DNA of 64,000 nt from Capronia americana (GCA_016110215.1 JADWQD010000009.1:1-64000); one strand, 5' to 3'. Positions 29,698 to 42,060 are shown, counted from the first letter of the stretch. The notes: generated by a model from the letters alone, not told the origin. Numbers and translations are program-made.

Positions 29698-31098
29698 ATG
29701 TCTCGTTCTTCAGGAAGTCATACGCTCAGTGATGAGGCTGAGGTTGAGGTCGAGGCACCTGCGAACTGCCTTGACACCCTTTATCAAGGGCAATCTCGCC
29801 CGCCAACATTCAACACTATCCTCCGTCTCCCAAAGACTTCCCAGGCCTCCAAAGTCCACAATTGGCTCGTATCTTTTGACCAGGACGAGGACCAACGGCA
29901 ACAGCAACGGCAACAGCAACGGCAACCTCAACCTCAGAATCAAGACGAACCCACTTCACCTCCAGACCTACCTTCAGACCTACCTTCCGACCGACCTTCC
30001 GACCGACCTTCCGACGTCCGTTCAGACAATAGTATGAACAGCCACTCAACCAGTTCGGGCGTGGGAGACGCTGAGTACCGGATATGCAACCTCGCCTACA
30101 ACGGGGTCCATTTCCGCGACATGTTTGAGAGGCTACCTCCGCATATTCAGGGCCTTACGGATGAGATACTGTCAAAAGGACGCCAATCGCCCGAACCAAC
30201 TGTCGAGGATGTCAAGAACGATCCTCATCTAGCTTCCCTCCGTAATATTGACGGCGGCGAGGACCGAGTAACCGAGTACTGCCAACGCTATATTTTTGAA
30301 CATCCTCAATATTCAGAGCAACTTTAAGGTCTAGACATTAAACAAACCCACTTCTCTATACGTCGACAACATATTCCTAGCTCCTCTAATAGTTTCGCCG
30401 TCAACTTTCTAATCAGCCAACCAAAGCCAGATATCTTTTACGGATATATCAAGGAAGCCTTTACATCGGCGCAGCAGCAGGTTCTAAGTTTACACAAAGC
30501 TGAACATACAACCGGCGACAGAGGAGTCTACTATCCCTTTTTTATTATCGAGTTGAAAGGAGACGGGGAAGGTCCTGCCGCGGGAAGCCTTTGGGTGGCT
30601 GAGAATCAATGCCTCGGCGGCGCCGCAGCCTGTATTAATATGGTCGACAAGCTTAACAAAGTTATACAACAGCTGTCCTCGACGTCGACTATTTCACCTG
30701 TAGACCCTGTAGCCTTCAGCATCGCTATGAACGGAAGCGAAGCCCGGCTCTTCATATCATAGAAAGAAGGCGAGGGATACTATATGCAGCAAATCAAGGG
30801 GTTCCTGGTCCAAGAACCCGAACACTACCTCCTACTCCGCCGTGTTGTCCGTAATGTGCTCGAGTGGGGGAAAGACTATCGCCGAGAGCAGATCGGGGCT
30901 GTTCTCGAGCAGATCGCGGCTGTTCTCGATACGATACCTGGAAAGAAAGAGCCTCCGCCGAAGAGAGCGTTCGACTCTCAGGACGAGCAGATCGGGGCTG
31001 TTCTCAATACGATACCTGGAAAGAAAGAGCCTCCGCCGAAGAGAGCGCTCGACTCTCAGGAGACTACTCTGCGTCGTTCTAAACGTCTGAGGCGATGA
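29698..31098 (+). pseudogene. PD-(D/E)XK-like, DUF7924-type, two stop codons
   Basis: 467 codons in one continuous frame from ATG to TGA, interrupted only by TAA at 30325 and TAG at 30760. Both paralogues have CAA (Gln) and TGG (Trp) at these points, so each stop is a single transition in a CpA context. The core is recognisable: QPKPDIFYGY (PD motif kept), YPFFIIELKG (E-x-K) and WVAENQCLGGAAACIN. I recall this as the DUF7924 domain of ascomycete proteins, a PD-(D/E)XK-like fold. The N-terminus is Ser/Gln-rich. The C-terminus has a duplicated 26-codon unit and the basic tail RRSKRLRR. No frameshifts. Inactivated recently, most simply by RIP-like mutation. Confidence 0.75.
30886..31059 (+). repeat. 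in-frame 78-bp tandem repeat
   Basis: About 2.3 copies of a unit encoding EQIGAVLxTIPGKKEPPPKR plus six residues, at the C-terminus of the preceding pseudogene. Copies are nearly identical, so the duplication is young. Confidence 0.85.
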
Positions 31099-31382
31099 TC
31101 GGCGCGTTGAGAGAAGTTTTTGTGAGTTGATCTGGCTATCTGGCTGGCTGCTGGCTGCTTGTCTTCTGTGCGGGTTCACACCAGAGATCTCAGCCTCTTT
31201 TCTTTCCCCTCTCTAGTTTAGGTCCTTTCGTCTTGAGCAATTCAAACCAGATACCATTCACAGTAAATGTGTTGCTGCTGCGGCCTCTGTCCTTTTGCCG
31301 TGCTGGGGCTGCTCCGGTGCATACTAGCCACGGTGCAATATTCCAGCCCAGTGCAACGCGCTCCAGTACAGTGCCACGCAAC

Positions 31383-31425
31383 AGTGGCTTCTGAAGCCTA
31401 GACTCGACTAATCATCAGACCGAGC
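31383..31425 (+). repeat. 43-bp repeat, copy A
   Basis: CAGTGGCTTCTGAAGCCTAG and the following bases recur at 33317-33359 with a few substitutions, including C-to-T (AACCATC to AATCATC) and G-to-A changes. Element type unknown. Confidence 0.7.
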
Positions 31426-33179
31426 CAGATAATAAAATAAGTGGCACACCTTACCTCGTATTTGTGTAAAAATTACGAAACATACATTGCGCAACCGCAC
31501 ACCAACCTCCGTTTTCGCATTCGCGCTTCCGTTTGCCTGAGTTTCTTTGGTGGTGGCGAGGAGATATCGTCGACCCTTCGGATTGATATCAGCCAACCTA
31601 AGGTGGTGCAACTAGCCACACCACCCCCGGGTGTCTAGGCCCGCCGCGTCCGCAGTTCCGGCCATGCCACCGCCCTTGTCTCCTTCTCTCCCTCCTCTTC
31701 CCCACTGCCTGAATAGTCGGGTCATCAACGTAACAATCTGGCCTTGGCTCGTTCATCGGAGGATCTCTGGTAGTCACGGTTTCCCACCAACGCAGCCACT
31801 ACCTCAACGAGAACGGAGGTGTCAATCAACGTCGGGAGCTGCTGATCCATCACCTCGGCAGACCCTCTGGTACCGCCGCCTTGCCAGTCGACGGCCCACC
31901 AACGCCTCATGTTACTGGTGCTTTCCCTCCACCAGGACCAGGACAGGCGGTTGCCCCGGAAAGTCCTCTTTCCCGACAACCCAGCTGGGCACAGAGGTGG
32001 GCAAGATATCCAGGAGAGACTCGCTTTCAGTTGCCATCCCGCTACCCTGATATCGTCGACGATAACCACGTACCAAACCTTTCAGCTCAAGAGCTTCCCA
32101 CAACGCCAGCATTTCAAAAAAAATCAGAGATCCTACAGCTGCCATCAAGACGCCACCGTCCCCCTTGCGCTCGCTAGCTGGTAGCAACGCGTCTTCTCCT
32201 CAGTCTTCTGTTGTCATTACGAACGATGCCGAATCCGCTTCGGCACACCCTCCCTACCTTCATCACGCCCCTCGCTTGAGCCTCATTCAGCACGGTATCT
32301 GCACTCTTTGACGATCCTAGCCCACTGAAATACGCCGACACGACTTCCAACGAAGGCTCTGTACGCACCGGTCAGGTGAGCCTCTCCCGCTGAACCCCAG
32401 ACAGCGAGGGCTGCACCTTCGCCAAAAACAGTGAGAAGGACAAAAAAGCGAAGAGTAGGTGAAGTGCAAAGGGATGAATGCCGAGTCGGAAGATTGGTGC
32501 ACGAAACCTCATGCTGGACCAGCTGTAACTAGAAATCGTCCCGCGAGGGACTCCGCGGTGAACTCGTTCGTCGCTCTGTGTTGTAATAACCAGCTAGCAA
32601 GCGCAAGGGAGGTGAAAAGCAAGACCGGTTTGAGAAACGGGGGATATTTGACAGCAAGCCCATCGGCCTGTAACAATACAGCAAGAGGGCTTATTGCCAA
32701 CAAAGAGACAGCGCGGCACAACCATCAAGGGCACTGTCGACATGGTCCACGAAAGGACATGTGAGGCTTCAATACCAGTCCGTCAGGGCTCACGACTGAC
32801 CCTTTCTCTTCCTCTACGATCAAAGCCCCAGCCCTAGCCCCAGCGCCAACTACATGACATACTGGCTCCGTGCGGGTGGTCTCCATCCCAATCACCGGTG
32901 GTAGTAGTGACCGATGTCGGAAGCCGCCGGCCCCTAACCGGACATTCCTTCTGACCCCCTCGTGTAACGTCTAGCCCATCTGACAGCTTATTATCATTGA
33001 GTGCCTTCAGGAAGGGCGTTATTTCACTAATTCGGCACGACAACGTCTGGTTCTTTCCAGACCCCAGCGTCAATCTTCCCTTCTGTGAAGGCTTTGGCGG
33101 ACCAAGAGATGGCGCCTGTCTTGTACAAACTCGACGGAATGGCTGATCCGAGCCTATAGGCAGCATCCCTATGCGAATG

Positions 33180-33262
33180 GGTCCTGCTTGTGGCGAGGTG
33201 TATCGAGTGGACTCTCTGCCATCGAGGAATGACACCTCTGTCCGTGCCTATGCCTTTCCGCG
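33180..33262 (-). repeat. repeat shared with 28915-28982
   Basis: On the minus strand reads GATACACCTCGCCACAAGCA, matching the plus strand at 28915-28982 over about 60 bases. Confidence 0.6.
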
Positions 33263-33316
33263 AAGCTCCTCCTCTCCTTGCCACATGACAGCACTAGGCC
33301 ATGAATGGGACAGACT

Positions 33317-33359
33317 AGCAGTGGCGTCTGAAACCTAGACTCGACTAACCATCGGACAT
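33317..33359 (+). repeat. 43-bp repeat, copy B
   Basis: Second copy of the repeat at 31383-31425, same orientation, 1.9 kb away. Confidence 0.7.
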
Positions 33360-36300
33360 GCACTGAAAGGCGAAAGTAACTTGCGGCGTTGCCCACTGTT
33401 AACAGCCAAGAGTTGCATGAGGACCACCGCTGACGAAGACTCACCCGATCTAACCCGTTGGAAAGGTACAACAGCGGATTGACAAAATGTAAAGTCAGCA
33501 GTGGGTCGAGCGGTGGGCCGCCGGAGCAGAAGGGCAAGAAGCATGGCAGCTGGAGACTCTTGAGGATTCCCTCAAGGGATGTCGGAGGCATACTAGCCGA
33601 CTGAATTGGAGCCAAGCGAAAGAAGTCGCCCAGTTTTCTCCGACAGGATCAGTGCACACTTATCATTCTCGCTCTCTTCCAGCCTCCGCTGTTGTCACGC
33701 TTACTGTGAGGCGGCGAGGAACTTTCCCGTGCGACTTTTCCAAGGCAGTCAGCAACTCACAGCCAACATAGAACACCTGTGTGAGAGTTACTGAGTACTC
33801 GCTGCAAATGTTGAAGTCCTCTGGCCAGCCACTCGGAAGCATTTCAATGGCTTGGATCTACCATCGCTTTGCCAAGGGCAGCACACCCGCAGTCCCGGTT
33901 TTATGCCAAGTTCGGATTGTGTTCCAGTCACTGCTAGCTGAAAGAGCGAGGATCGAGCGTCTCACAGCATTCCAGCTATCGTACCTTTCCAGTCCTCGAC
34001 AGCTAAGCTAATGCAGCGCAAGCCTCTCCTCCCCTCCTCCGCTTGTTATATGACAGCGTGAGGCCTGATTAGGACTGCCTAACAGTGCCACTGTCAGGAA
34101 TAGCTACTAGAGCTTACCAAGCCTGCCAAGAAGACGCCTACAACTCTCGCGCCTCTCGCATGAGAGTCTCACCCTCCTCTCATGCTTCGAGTCCTGTTTG
34201 ACCTAGAGGTCTAGGGATACCTAATACTATTTATTGCGACCCCTATTGTTACTCTCTCTCTGCCTATCGCCATAGGCTGTCCCTAACAGCCGATCCTTAT
34301 GACTCTCTCTTCCCCTCATTCTCTCGGCGCGCATCTTCCCATCTATATGGTTGAATTTCGTCTCGTCGTCGCTTCTTAGCTTTTGTTGCGCAGGCTTGAA
34401 TCTGCCAGCTCGGTCGGTCACGGAGCAGTGGGAGGATAGGGACGGATTGAACTGAATCTCCTCCAAGTCTCTCGTCGACTGTTCCACGACCACCCTCTTC
34501 GCCTCCCGCTCGCTCCTTCTGCTGCCTTTTGCCGAAACTCGCTCGCTTCCAAGAGGAGTTACATAACGTACGCACGTCTCACCTGCTATTACTAGTACGC
34601 TCCTGTCGTTCGCTACAGCTTTTTGCCCTGCCGTCTCTTGCAGTCAGTCCCAGGAGGTATCTGGCCAGGTACTCGCCATTTCGAATGAATACAGTATGCT
34701 TGCATATGAACAGCGGCAATGCCTCAATCAACAATTGTGCGGCAGTGCTTCGGCCGCCCCCCTCTCCCTCGCGGCCCAACGGCAAGCCCCAGTCGCATTA
34801 CACTAGGAGCTACTGAAAACTTGCAATCGCTGATGACCATGGGTGCCGCTTTCCGCTGAACGGGTCTGTGGAATGAATGTCGTTGCAGCTCGTGCAGTGG
34901 GACTGGTTCCGGCGCGATAGGGTGCTCCAGCTCAACTTACCACAGCACCTCACACGAACCCCTACCTTCGATTTTCCCCATTTTGGACACAATTTCAGTG
35001 CTTTCATACACCTCCAGTGCGTTCAAGGACATCTAATTGATCATGCAAGACCAAAATGATGCGTCAAACACGCCTGCGCCTCCCGCAGCGACCGTGAAGG
35101 CCGCTGGGATGGCACAAGGTGGCCCGAAATCACCACAAACTACGGAAGCCATCACCCTTCGAACGCGTGTAACGACTGCAGGAAGAGTTAAGAATACACA
35201 AGAGAATACAGAGAGACAATGACTGGGTCTACGGCCTCGTCGACATATTCAGCGACGTCCTCGAAGAGACGGCGCAGCGCAAAGACTCACCTGCATCAAA
35301 GCAGCCATCAACCAAGTCGCCAAACCTGGCTTCACGCGTAGACAACAGGACGAGAAGGCTGGAAGGCCAGACCTTGACGGCCTCAAGCAGCTCTGCGAGA
35401 TCTAGGTACCGCAACGTGCAGGCCTGGATTAACTAGGCCACCCAAGAGGCCACCAGCAAGATTGGCCCGAGTTTTGTATCTTCCAGCTCCTGAGACTCCG
35501 TCCCAGCAGTTGCCCGTCGCCCAGAACACCTTAGGCGTCGCATCCGGTTCAGTAATGACGCACTTACGGTCTCCTCCCGGAGACACACCCCCATTCTGAA
35601 CTGGTAAGCCGAGTCAACCGCGCCCTCCCGAACGCCGCCATCTACACCGAGATCCCACGCTGCACGAGGTCCAGGCCGCGAAACCCTCAGTTCCAGAAGA
35701 AACTCCCATCACGACCCAGCCCGCAACGCAAGTCTGTACAGAGCCCAAACCCGACCCCCCGGCCACCATTCGAAAGACAATACATGCCTCAAAAGGCTCA
35801 GAAGGCATCCTCTATCTGAACTCCCGCCGTCCGGACGGGTTGAACCGCGGATGTTCCTCTAGCCGGGTGTAACATGGACGACCCGAATCTCGATGATCTC
35901 TCACGCCTAGGGGGCAGCAAGAACAGTCATCTTAGTCTACCTCCTCTCGTCAAATGAGGTCGACAAATACTTAGACCCCACAAAAGAGCCTCAAACGGGC
36001 GAGGCCCTCTGATCCTGAATTTCCTCCCGCGTCCACACCTGTTGTTGACGACAGGGGTGATGGTAAAAGGAGACACGTCCTGGAGCTGGATGGGTCAGAC
36101 TTCAATCTCCGACAACTCACCCAACGCGGGTGCGGATCCTTCAGCGTGTCAGACCGAGAGAATCGTGAGAGCGACAGCCACAGCGGGAGCGTGGTCGAGA
36201 TCCTCACGGCGAAAATCCATGCGCCCACCCCGACACGAAAGCTGCAGACAACTGGAAGGAGCACCGACAATGTATGTTATGACGCCTGCCTCATGGATGG

Positions 36301-36512
36301 CAAGGCTACATAGTCAAGGGAGGTATATGAGTCATCCTCTCACGTGATACTAAATGACGTAGTCGAACGGCGGCCGGGGTGCTCAGGTAATATCGGCGCT
36401 AACCGGATTCGGCATCATTCGTACCCCTTTACGGAGGAAGTAATAGACTTAAAAATACTCTTATTCTTGACTTTAAATACTAACTATTTAGGTCACCTAG
36501 ATATCCTTAAGA

Positions 36513-37733
36513 TTATATACTTGCTTCCGCTGAACGTCTTTCCCGAAGAGCGTCGAGGACAGCGCCGATTTGCGGTCTGCGATAATCCTTCCCCCACTGC
36601 AACACATTCCGGATAAAGCGGTGAAGGACGAGATAGTCTTGCGGCTTATAGACTAAAAGCCCCTTAATTTGCTGGGTGTAGTATCTCTCGCCTTCCTTCC
36701 ATGAGATATAGAGACGAGCTTCGCTATTATTTATAGCGATACTGAAGACTATAGTGCTTGTTGGCGATACTAGGAGCTGTTTTACAGATTGGTTTAGCTT
36801 TTCGACCATATTAATACAGGCTACGGCGCCTCCTAGGCATTGATTGGTGGCCACCCAGAGGCTCCCCGCGGTAGGACCAAGCCCATCCCCTTTTAACTCG
36901 ATGACCAGGAAGGGATAGATGAGTTCTTAACTGTTGGCAGCATATTCGATGTAGTTTATATTTGTAAGTTGGCTTTGTTGTGTTGAGGTAAAGGCTTCCC
37001 AAATATAGCCGTAAAGGATGTCTGGTTTTGGCTGGCTGACTAAAAGAGCATTCTCCGGATCGTCGGGAACATGTTCTCTATATATAGAGAAGAATTGAGT
37101 GTAATCTAGGCCTTGAAGTCGCTTATTCGATTCCTGAGGATCTTTAAGAATATTGCTCTCAAAGTATTTGGTCACTTGGGGCTGACGCCCATCATCACAG
37201 ATAAGATCATTCAATCTGGTGTCGTTCCTAATATCCTCAGCGGCTGGTTCTGGCGACTGACGTCCTTTGAACTTCTCATCTGCAAGGCTGTGAATATGTG
37301 TAGGTAGCTTCTGATGCATATTGCGGAGGTAGATGCCATTATAGGGGAGGTTGCGTCGCCGGTACATCGAGTGTCCAACCAGAGGACTTGTGGCTTGGCT
37401 GTTCATACTGTCTAAACCGTCTGAAAGTACGTCTGGTGAAGTAGGTCTCTTGTGTATTTCCGGCTTGGAGTCAGATTCAGGGTCGTCAGGGTCGTGGTGG
37501 TGGTGCTGCTGCTGTCGGTCCTGGTCGAAAGATCCTAGCCAATTGTTGACTTTTGAGGCCTGCGAAGTCTCTGGGAGATGGAGGATGGTGGAGAGAGCTG
37601 GCGGAGGAGGTTGCAGTTGATAGAAGGTCTCCAGGCAGCTTGCTTCACCAGCAACCTGCCTTGGAGGCTGCCCGGAAGACTCACCCCCATCTTTACCCTC
37701 ACCGAGTGTATGTCTTGCGGAATCACTAGACAT
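36513..37733 (-). pseudogene. PD-(D/E)XK-like, DUF7924-type, one stop codon
   Basis: Minus-strand gene starting MSSDSARHTLGEG, matching MSSDSASHMLGKG of the gene at 45685. Continuous frame with a single internal TAA at 36929-36927. The core keeps the PD motif (QPKPDILYGY), the E-x-K strand (YPFLVIELKG, just after the stop) and WVATNQCLGGAVACIN. The N-terminal half is Ser/Pro/His-rich. The 3' end is shorter than the relatives and lacks their basic repeat tail; it runs into AT-rich sequence. The stop separates PD from E-x-K, so any product would lack the catalytic strand. The paralogue has GAG GGA at this point, so the origin of the stop is less clear than in the 29698 copy. Confidence 0.75.
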
Positions 37734-37856
37734 CTCGCTTGAACAAAGCCGTAAATGTATATATATATCGGTAGTGAAGATTGCCTGGAACCAGGGTGTC
37801 TTGATGAGAGAGGGGAAAGACACACTGGTTCAGCGTAAAGGGGATGTGTCTTCGAC

Positions 37857-37992
37857 GCCTTTTTATACCAGGGGAAACAAAGGACGAGCGCGTCGGAATT
37901 TACACGGTGGTATCATCACCGTGCCATTGTCTCGCCTGCGAGTCCAGTGTTCTGGTTGCGGCCTAGCTTAGGAGTGCACTCTTTGTCCATGC
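37857..37992 (-). promoter_or_regulatory. conserved promoter of the 37733 gene
   Basis: The minus strand has GTCCTTTGTTTCCCCTGGTA followed by TAAAAAGGC at 37885-37857, 124 bases before the ATG, including a good TATA box (TATAAAAAGG). Further up is TGCACTCTTTGTCCATGC in reverse at 37975-37992, and a second copy at 38063-38080. Confidence 0.65.
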
Positions 37993-39877
37993 CAGGTGTC
38001 TTTTTCAAAGGTCCAAGCCAGGTGGATCGAGCACTCTTCATCCAAGCCGGTGCATCAGGCACTGCACTCTTTGTCCAAGCACTGTTCAGTTTATTCTGTA
38101 TGTCGAGCCTGAGTCAAGATAGAATGAGGGTAAGGCCAGGGCCAGCCTTGGCCAAGCGAGTAAGTCGACAAGCAGTCCGCACCGAACAACATTGAACAGA
38201 TCGATCGATGTGAGTGGAGGCTCCGAGGCACTATCCGAGCCGTAGCTTTGGACACTGCACGGTTCGGAGCGTCGTTGGTACCGCGGTTATTTTGGCCGGC
38301 ATGCAGTCCGTGGAGGGACTGGTACTGTCGCGAAAGTGGTCGAAAGATGGATCCGGAGGCTTCATGACCCTGTTCGACAACGACATGGGGTGCTCGGGAG
38401 TCAGACCCTTCCCCATCGATGTAGCGCGGGCAGAAAGAAGGCTGAAGCATGTTCCTCGAACTTGACCTCTTGGGCACGCTGAAGCTCCCGCTCACTGACA
38501 TGATCATGCCGCGTCTTTCCCGGCTGGTGGAAAGAGGCCAAGTTCTCCCGGCGGACGCACTTCCATCTGTGAAACCGATGAACGTTTGCATGGCCACGAC
38601 GGCACTCTGGTTGCGGCGCGGAGATGACGTCGGCCTTGAACACTTGACTTTGCACATTTCTTATCTTCATCCGAGGGCAGTTTTTGTATTGAACGATTGT
38701 GATCACCCTTGGAAACCATCCGCCACGCTCAGTGTCTGCGCGTTTTGGGGAAGGTTTCTCTCTCCTGTGGCGGCCCACTCATCATCACACGGCGTATGTG
38801 CAATTACCCGTCACAGCAGAGAGAAACCTATCCATAATCACGGCATGGAACGCATATCGATTCGTTCTTGTCTTGTCCCTTGCAAAGCATGGCATAGCCG
38901 ACACTCCACTTCACCGTAACCGGATTCGGGCGGGAGTGGTGAGTATGTTGTTGCTTCCTCCCTATTGTCATAGGTGAGTGCTTGGGTAACATGTTGTTCT
39001 GATGAGCACCTTCAACTTCGTCGTTGGTTCGAGAATCGTGGGCTTTGGCTTTCGGCGTCATCTCCTTGAAATTGTCCTGTCTTCCCGCCCCTGTCGCGCT
39101 CTCCTGTCCCTGACACCTCGTTATGTTCTTCTTACCTTGACTCTTGGCGGTTCCACGAGTGATAACCCACTAGCTTTGCTTGGCCTTCGGCGAACGGCAG
39201 CGCCTGAGGCTGCAGTGTAGCAGAGATCCCAGTGGCAACAGTGATGGCGATAAACGCAGCGGTAGTGGCGGCGGCAGGAACAGCGGCAACAATAGTAACA
39301 GCGACAGGTTGCTGGCTAGACTGGCGGTACAGGCGGTCTCATGGCTCAGCCTTGTATGTGCCTTTGTTGGTTCGTCAAGCAGACAAGCAATAACATCTGT
39401 TCAGAAGCTAGGAGATCTATCAGGCCGTGATGGAGCTGTCGTGGTGTCGTGGTGTCGTGGTGTTGTGCTAGGTGATAGGTGACAGGCAGTTTTCCAAGTT
39501 CATTGTGCTGCTGCTCGTGCTGCTACAGTGCAAGGACGATCACGAGGACTGCTGGAAGAGACAATCACAGCCTGCCCGAAGAAGAAAACTGCTGGAAGAA
39601 GAGACAATGTGGGAGAAGGGACAATTAGGAAGAAACGACTTTGGGAACATTAAGAAGCGACGACTGCGGGTATGTATGGGAAGGACAGGGCGTGGGACAC
39701 AGCACTTTCTTTCTGAGAAGTGACGATTTGTGTCTTTGTGGACTTCACACCATTAAAGAAGGTTGGACGAGATTGGTCTTTCACGGTGTTTACGGTGTTC
39801 ACCGAGTTCGGAACGGTTTTGTCCCGTCTGCCGCTGCGCTGTCCCTAGCTGCTAGGTGCGTGGTGAAAGGCTCAGCA

Positions 39878-39960
39878 CGACAACGACAGCACGACAACGA
39901 CAGCACGACAACGACAGCACGACAACGACAGCACGACAACGACAGCACGACAACGACAGT
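39878..39960. repeat. 14-bp minisatellite
   Basis: About six perfect copies of CACGACAACGACAG. Confidence 0.95.
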
Positions 39961-40170
39961 ACAGTGTACCATCGGGTGACGAGGGAGGGGGCAGGGACCA
40001 TTTCCACTCATTTCGCTGTCTGCAACCAGAACCCCAATCACCCTTTTCGGGTTCTACAGGTTGCGAGAGTGAGTTGACTGGGTTGGGTGTAAGAATCAAG
40101 TTGCATACAGAAATCGGTTGGGCAAAGATCCGATTCTAGGACCAGCGCCTGGCGAGGTTGTATTTTTTCT

Positions 40171-40171
<1 letters not shown>

Positions 40172-40212
<41 letters not shown>
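40172..40212. repeat. microsatellite (CTG)n
   Basis: About 13 trinucleotide copies next to a TTC-rich stretch. The poly-Ala frame on the minus strand (40253-40038) is an artefact of it. Confidence 0.9.
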
Positions 40213-40284
40213 ATAGCGACTGACGTTTCAGTTTCCCGTACAGTATCAGACAATCCAGGGCTGCCACTTGGACTGAAGCTTCGT

Positions 40285-40887
40285 TCACAGTAGACTGGAT
40301 CCTTCTTTCAAGACCCGAGGTTGTCCAGGATAGCAACAACGAGATGGTTTGACCTCCGTTGGCGCCGGAGCTCCCAGTGACTGACTGACCGATTGATTGA
40401 TCATAGGAGAATGTGACACATAAGTCCCCCATAACCATGACCTCCACAACATCCCCCCGGCCCGCAACCCGACCAAAAGACGCTCAAGATGTACATACTC
40501 GGAGATGTCCCGCGCCCCAGGGTTCCATCCCAGTCGAGGGCACGAACCGGCAAGATCGCTCTCGATAAGTACCTTCACCATGTCGGGAAGAGGGAGTCGC
40601 CCCGGTGCGACCTCTATGGTTAACAGGCGACAGGGGACAAGCCACCACAATTTTTTCTTGAATATCCAAACCCCCGAACCCAACAGCTCCGCCAGGCCTT
40701 TCGGCCCTCTGGAACACCCGTCAAACTTCAAAGATATGGTCTCATCTGGCTCCACCGAATTAGTCCGCACGATGCACGTCCTTCTAGCAACAGTCCTCCA
40801 TCTTGGCCCGTTCCGAGCAGTCGAAGTCCCGGGGCCGAGAGGCAGGGCCCTCATGTACGGCGGAGGCAGTCGAATGCCCGCGGACAC
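40285..40887 (-). CDS. hypothetical protein (200 aa), uncertain
   Basis: Longest open frame of this stretch (200 codons). The middle (ETISLKFDGCSRGPKGLAEL and PDMVKVLIESDLAG) reads like a soluble protein, but codon bias is weak, no domain is recognised and no promoter or intron signals support it. It may be a remnant or chance. No function proposed. Confidence 0.25.
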   Translation of the reverse strand: MSAGIRLPPPYMRALPLGPGTSTARNGPRWRTVARRTCIVRTNSVEPDETISLKFDGCSRGPKGLAELLGSGVWIFKKKLWWLVPCRLLTIEVAPGRLPLPDMVKVLIESDLAGSCPRLGWNPGARDISEYVHLERLLVGLRAGGMLWRSWLWGTYVSHSPMINQSVSQSLGAPAPTEVKPSRCCYPGQPRVLKEGSSLL

Positions 40888-40920
40888 AATAGAGTTCCCC
40901 AGAACACAAACTGTTAGCTG

Positions 40921-41590
40921 ATCCTCAAGCAGGCACCCAAGACCACCCCCCCCATCACTGACAGGCCGAAACTACGCGTTCACGCAACGAGGCCCCCAGA
41001 CCCGGAAGCAAACAGAGGGTTACAGAAGTCGATCAGAGGAGTTGATTAGAGGAACAAGAGAAAGGACAGGTACACCCCGAGTGCATAGAAGCTGGCTGGC
41101 AATATGGCATAGCAGGATCTACCCCGGCGCGGAGAAGCCCCATTAAGGATGATGACCGAGGAAGAGAGGCTTCGGCGAGGGCCCCACGCCGCACAGAGGG
41201 TTCTGGGGACCCAAAAGAGAGAAGAAGGCTACCGGAAGGGCAGGAGTACTTCTTCGGTCTCGGGTGGAGGCCTGGCTTCTGTGAAGTCACGGAAGACGCG
41301 CCAAGAACCTCAAGCTCGCTGGTGATGGCGGTGATGCTAACAACTCCAGACGACTTGAGCATTTGGGGGCGCAACCAGAACCCTTCGAGGGCTGCGGGGA
41401 GAGGGGGGAGGGCCTTGGTGCCTAGGCGAATAGACAGGGGGATGAGGACCCTGCCCAAGTACAGGCTTTGACCCATATAGCTGAATTACAAGTAGAGGTG
41501 TACGACCTATTCTTCAGTTCGTTGGGTCTTGAAAAGGGCCGTGGAACACGGTGCAACTGTCATCGCAAAACGGGTGTAAGTTCCCGTTCG
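40921..41590. other. no recognisable gene
   Basis: Frames on both strands (for example minus 41476-41033) are open but unbiased. Ends where coding island E begins. Confidence 0.45.
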
Positions 41591-41595
41591 TGCAG

Positions 41596-42060
41596 TCATG
41601 TACCACCATGCGGGTGGCAGAGTCGATCACGCCGGTGACCATGGCGTAGTTGTAAGAGCAGTAGTACCACCTCGCACTGCGTGGAGCAGAACTCCTTTCC
41701 CACGCAGATGACCCGTCTCACGTCTGTCCTCCCTCCTCGACTTGTCGCTGCAAATCTTGTTCGAGGTCCAGTTATCGCTGTGGTCGCCCTGGCAGTATAT
41801 GTACGAGTCCCTCCTCTTGTGTCCACACGCGTTAGCGATCGAGTACTTGAAGCAGACCATGTTAGTGGTCGTGAAGTCGTGGTGGTGGTGGTCGTGATTC
41901 TGACTGTGTCCTCAGTCACATCGTGGTTCCGCACCTTAGACGATTGCGATCTTGGTTTTGATCGTGTACATGACCAGCAACGGCACTACAGTCACCATCT
42001 ATAAGAGTCCCCCATCACACAATCACGATCTAGAAGAACCTTAGTTGTTTACGAGGTCGT
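41596..42060 (-). pseudogene. coding island E: Cys-rich protein segment
   Basis: The minus strand reads MVTVVPLLVMYTIKTKIAIV (about 42000-41941, then a stop). After frame changes follow MVCFKYSIANACGHKRRDSY and IYCQGDHSDNWTSNKICSDK (41860-41745), VGKEFCSTQCEVVLLL (about 41707-41660) and CTNGNLHPFCDDSC (about 41600-41555). The Cys/His spacing could bind zinc or form disulfides. Island codon bias. No family recognised. Confidence 0.4.

Larger units (their letters stand above)
31099..36512. other. 5.4 kb of decayed sequence
   Basis: No intact gene. A 43-bp repeat occurs at 31383-31425 and 33317-33359. A repeat shared with 28915 lies at 33180-33262. Possible gene remnants on the plus strand: around 31900-32150 (NHVPNLSAQELPTTPAFQK), 35037-35400 (KDSPASKQPSTKSPNLASR) and 35973-36270 (KRRHVLELDGSDFNLRQL, ending at a GTATGT donor). 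None is recognised; all are broken by stops. 36340-36512 is clearly AT-richer than its surroundings, as expected for RIP-affected sequence next to the following pseudogene. Confidence 0.45.
37993..40284. other. 2.3 kb without a recognisable gene
   Basis: Contains a 14-bp tandem repeat (39878-39960) and (CTG)n (40172-40212). Open frames at 38449-38919 (plus) and 38657-38091 (minus) overlap each other and have no family signature. Confidence 0.45.

Noticed and set aside
39878..39960. Tandem 14-bp units as a CRISPR-like array
   Set aside because: Head-to-tail repeats without spacers in a eukaryotic genome; a plain minisatellite. The same holds for the 34-bp, 12-bp and 17-bp arrays.
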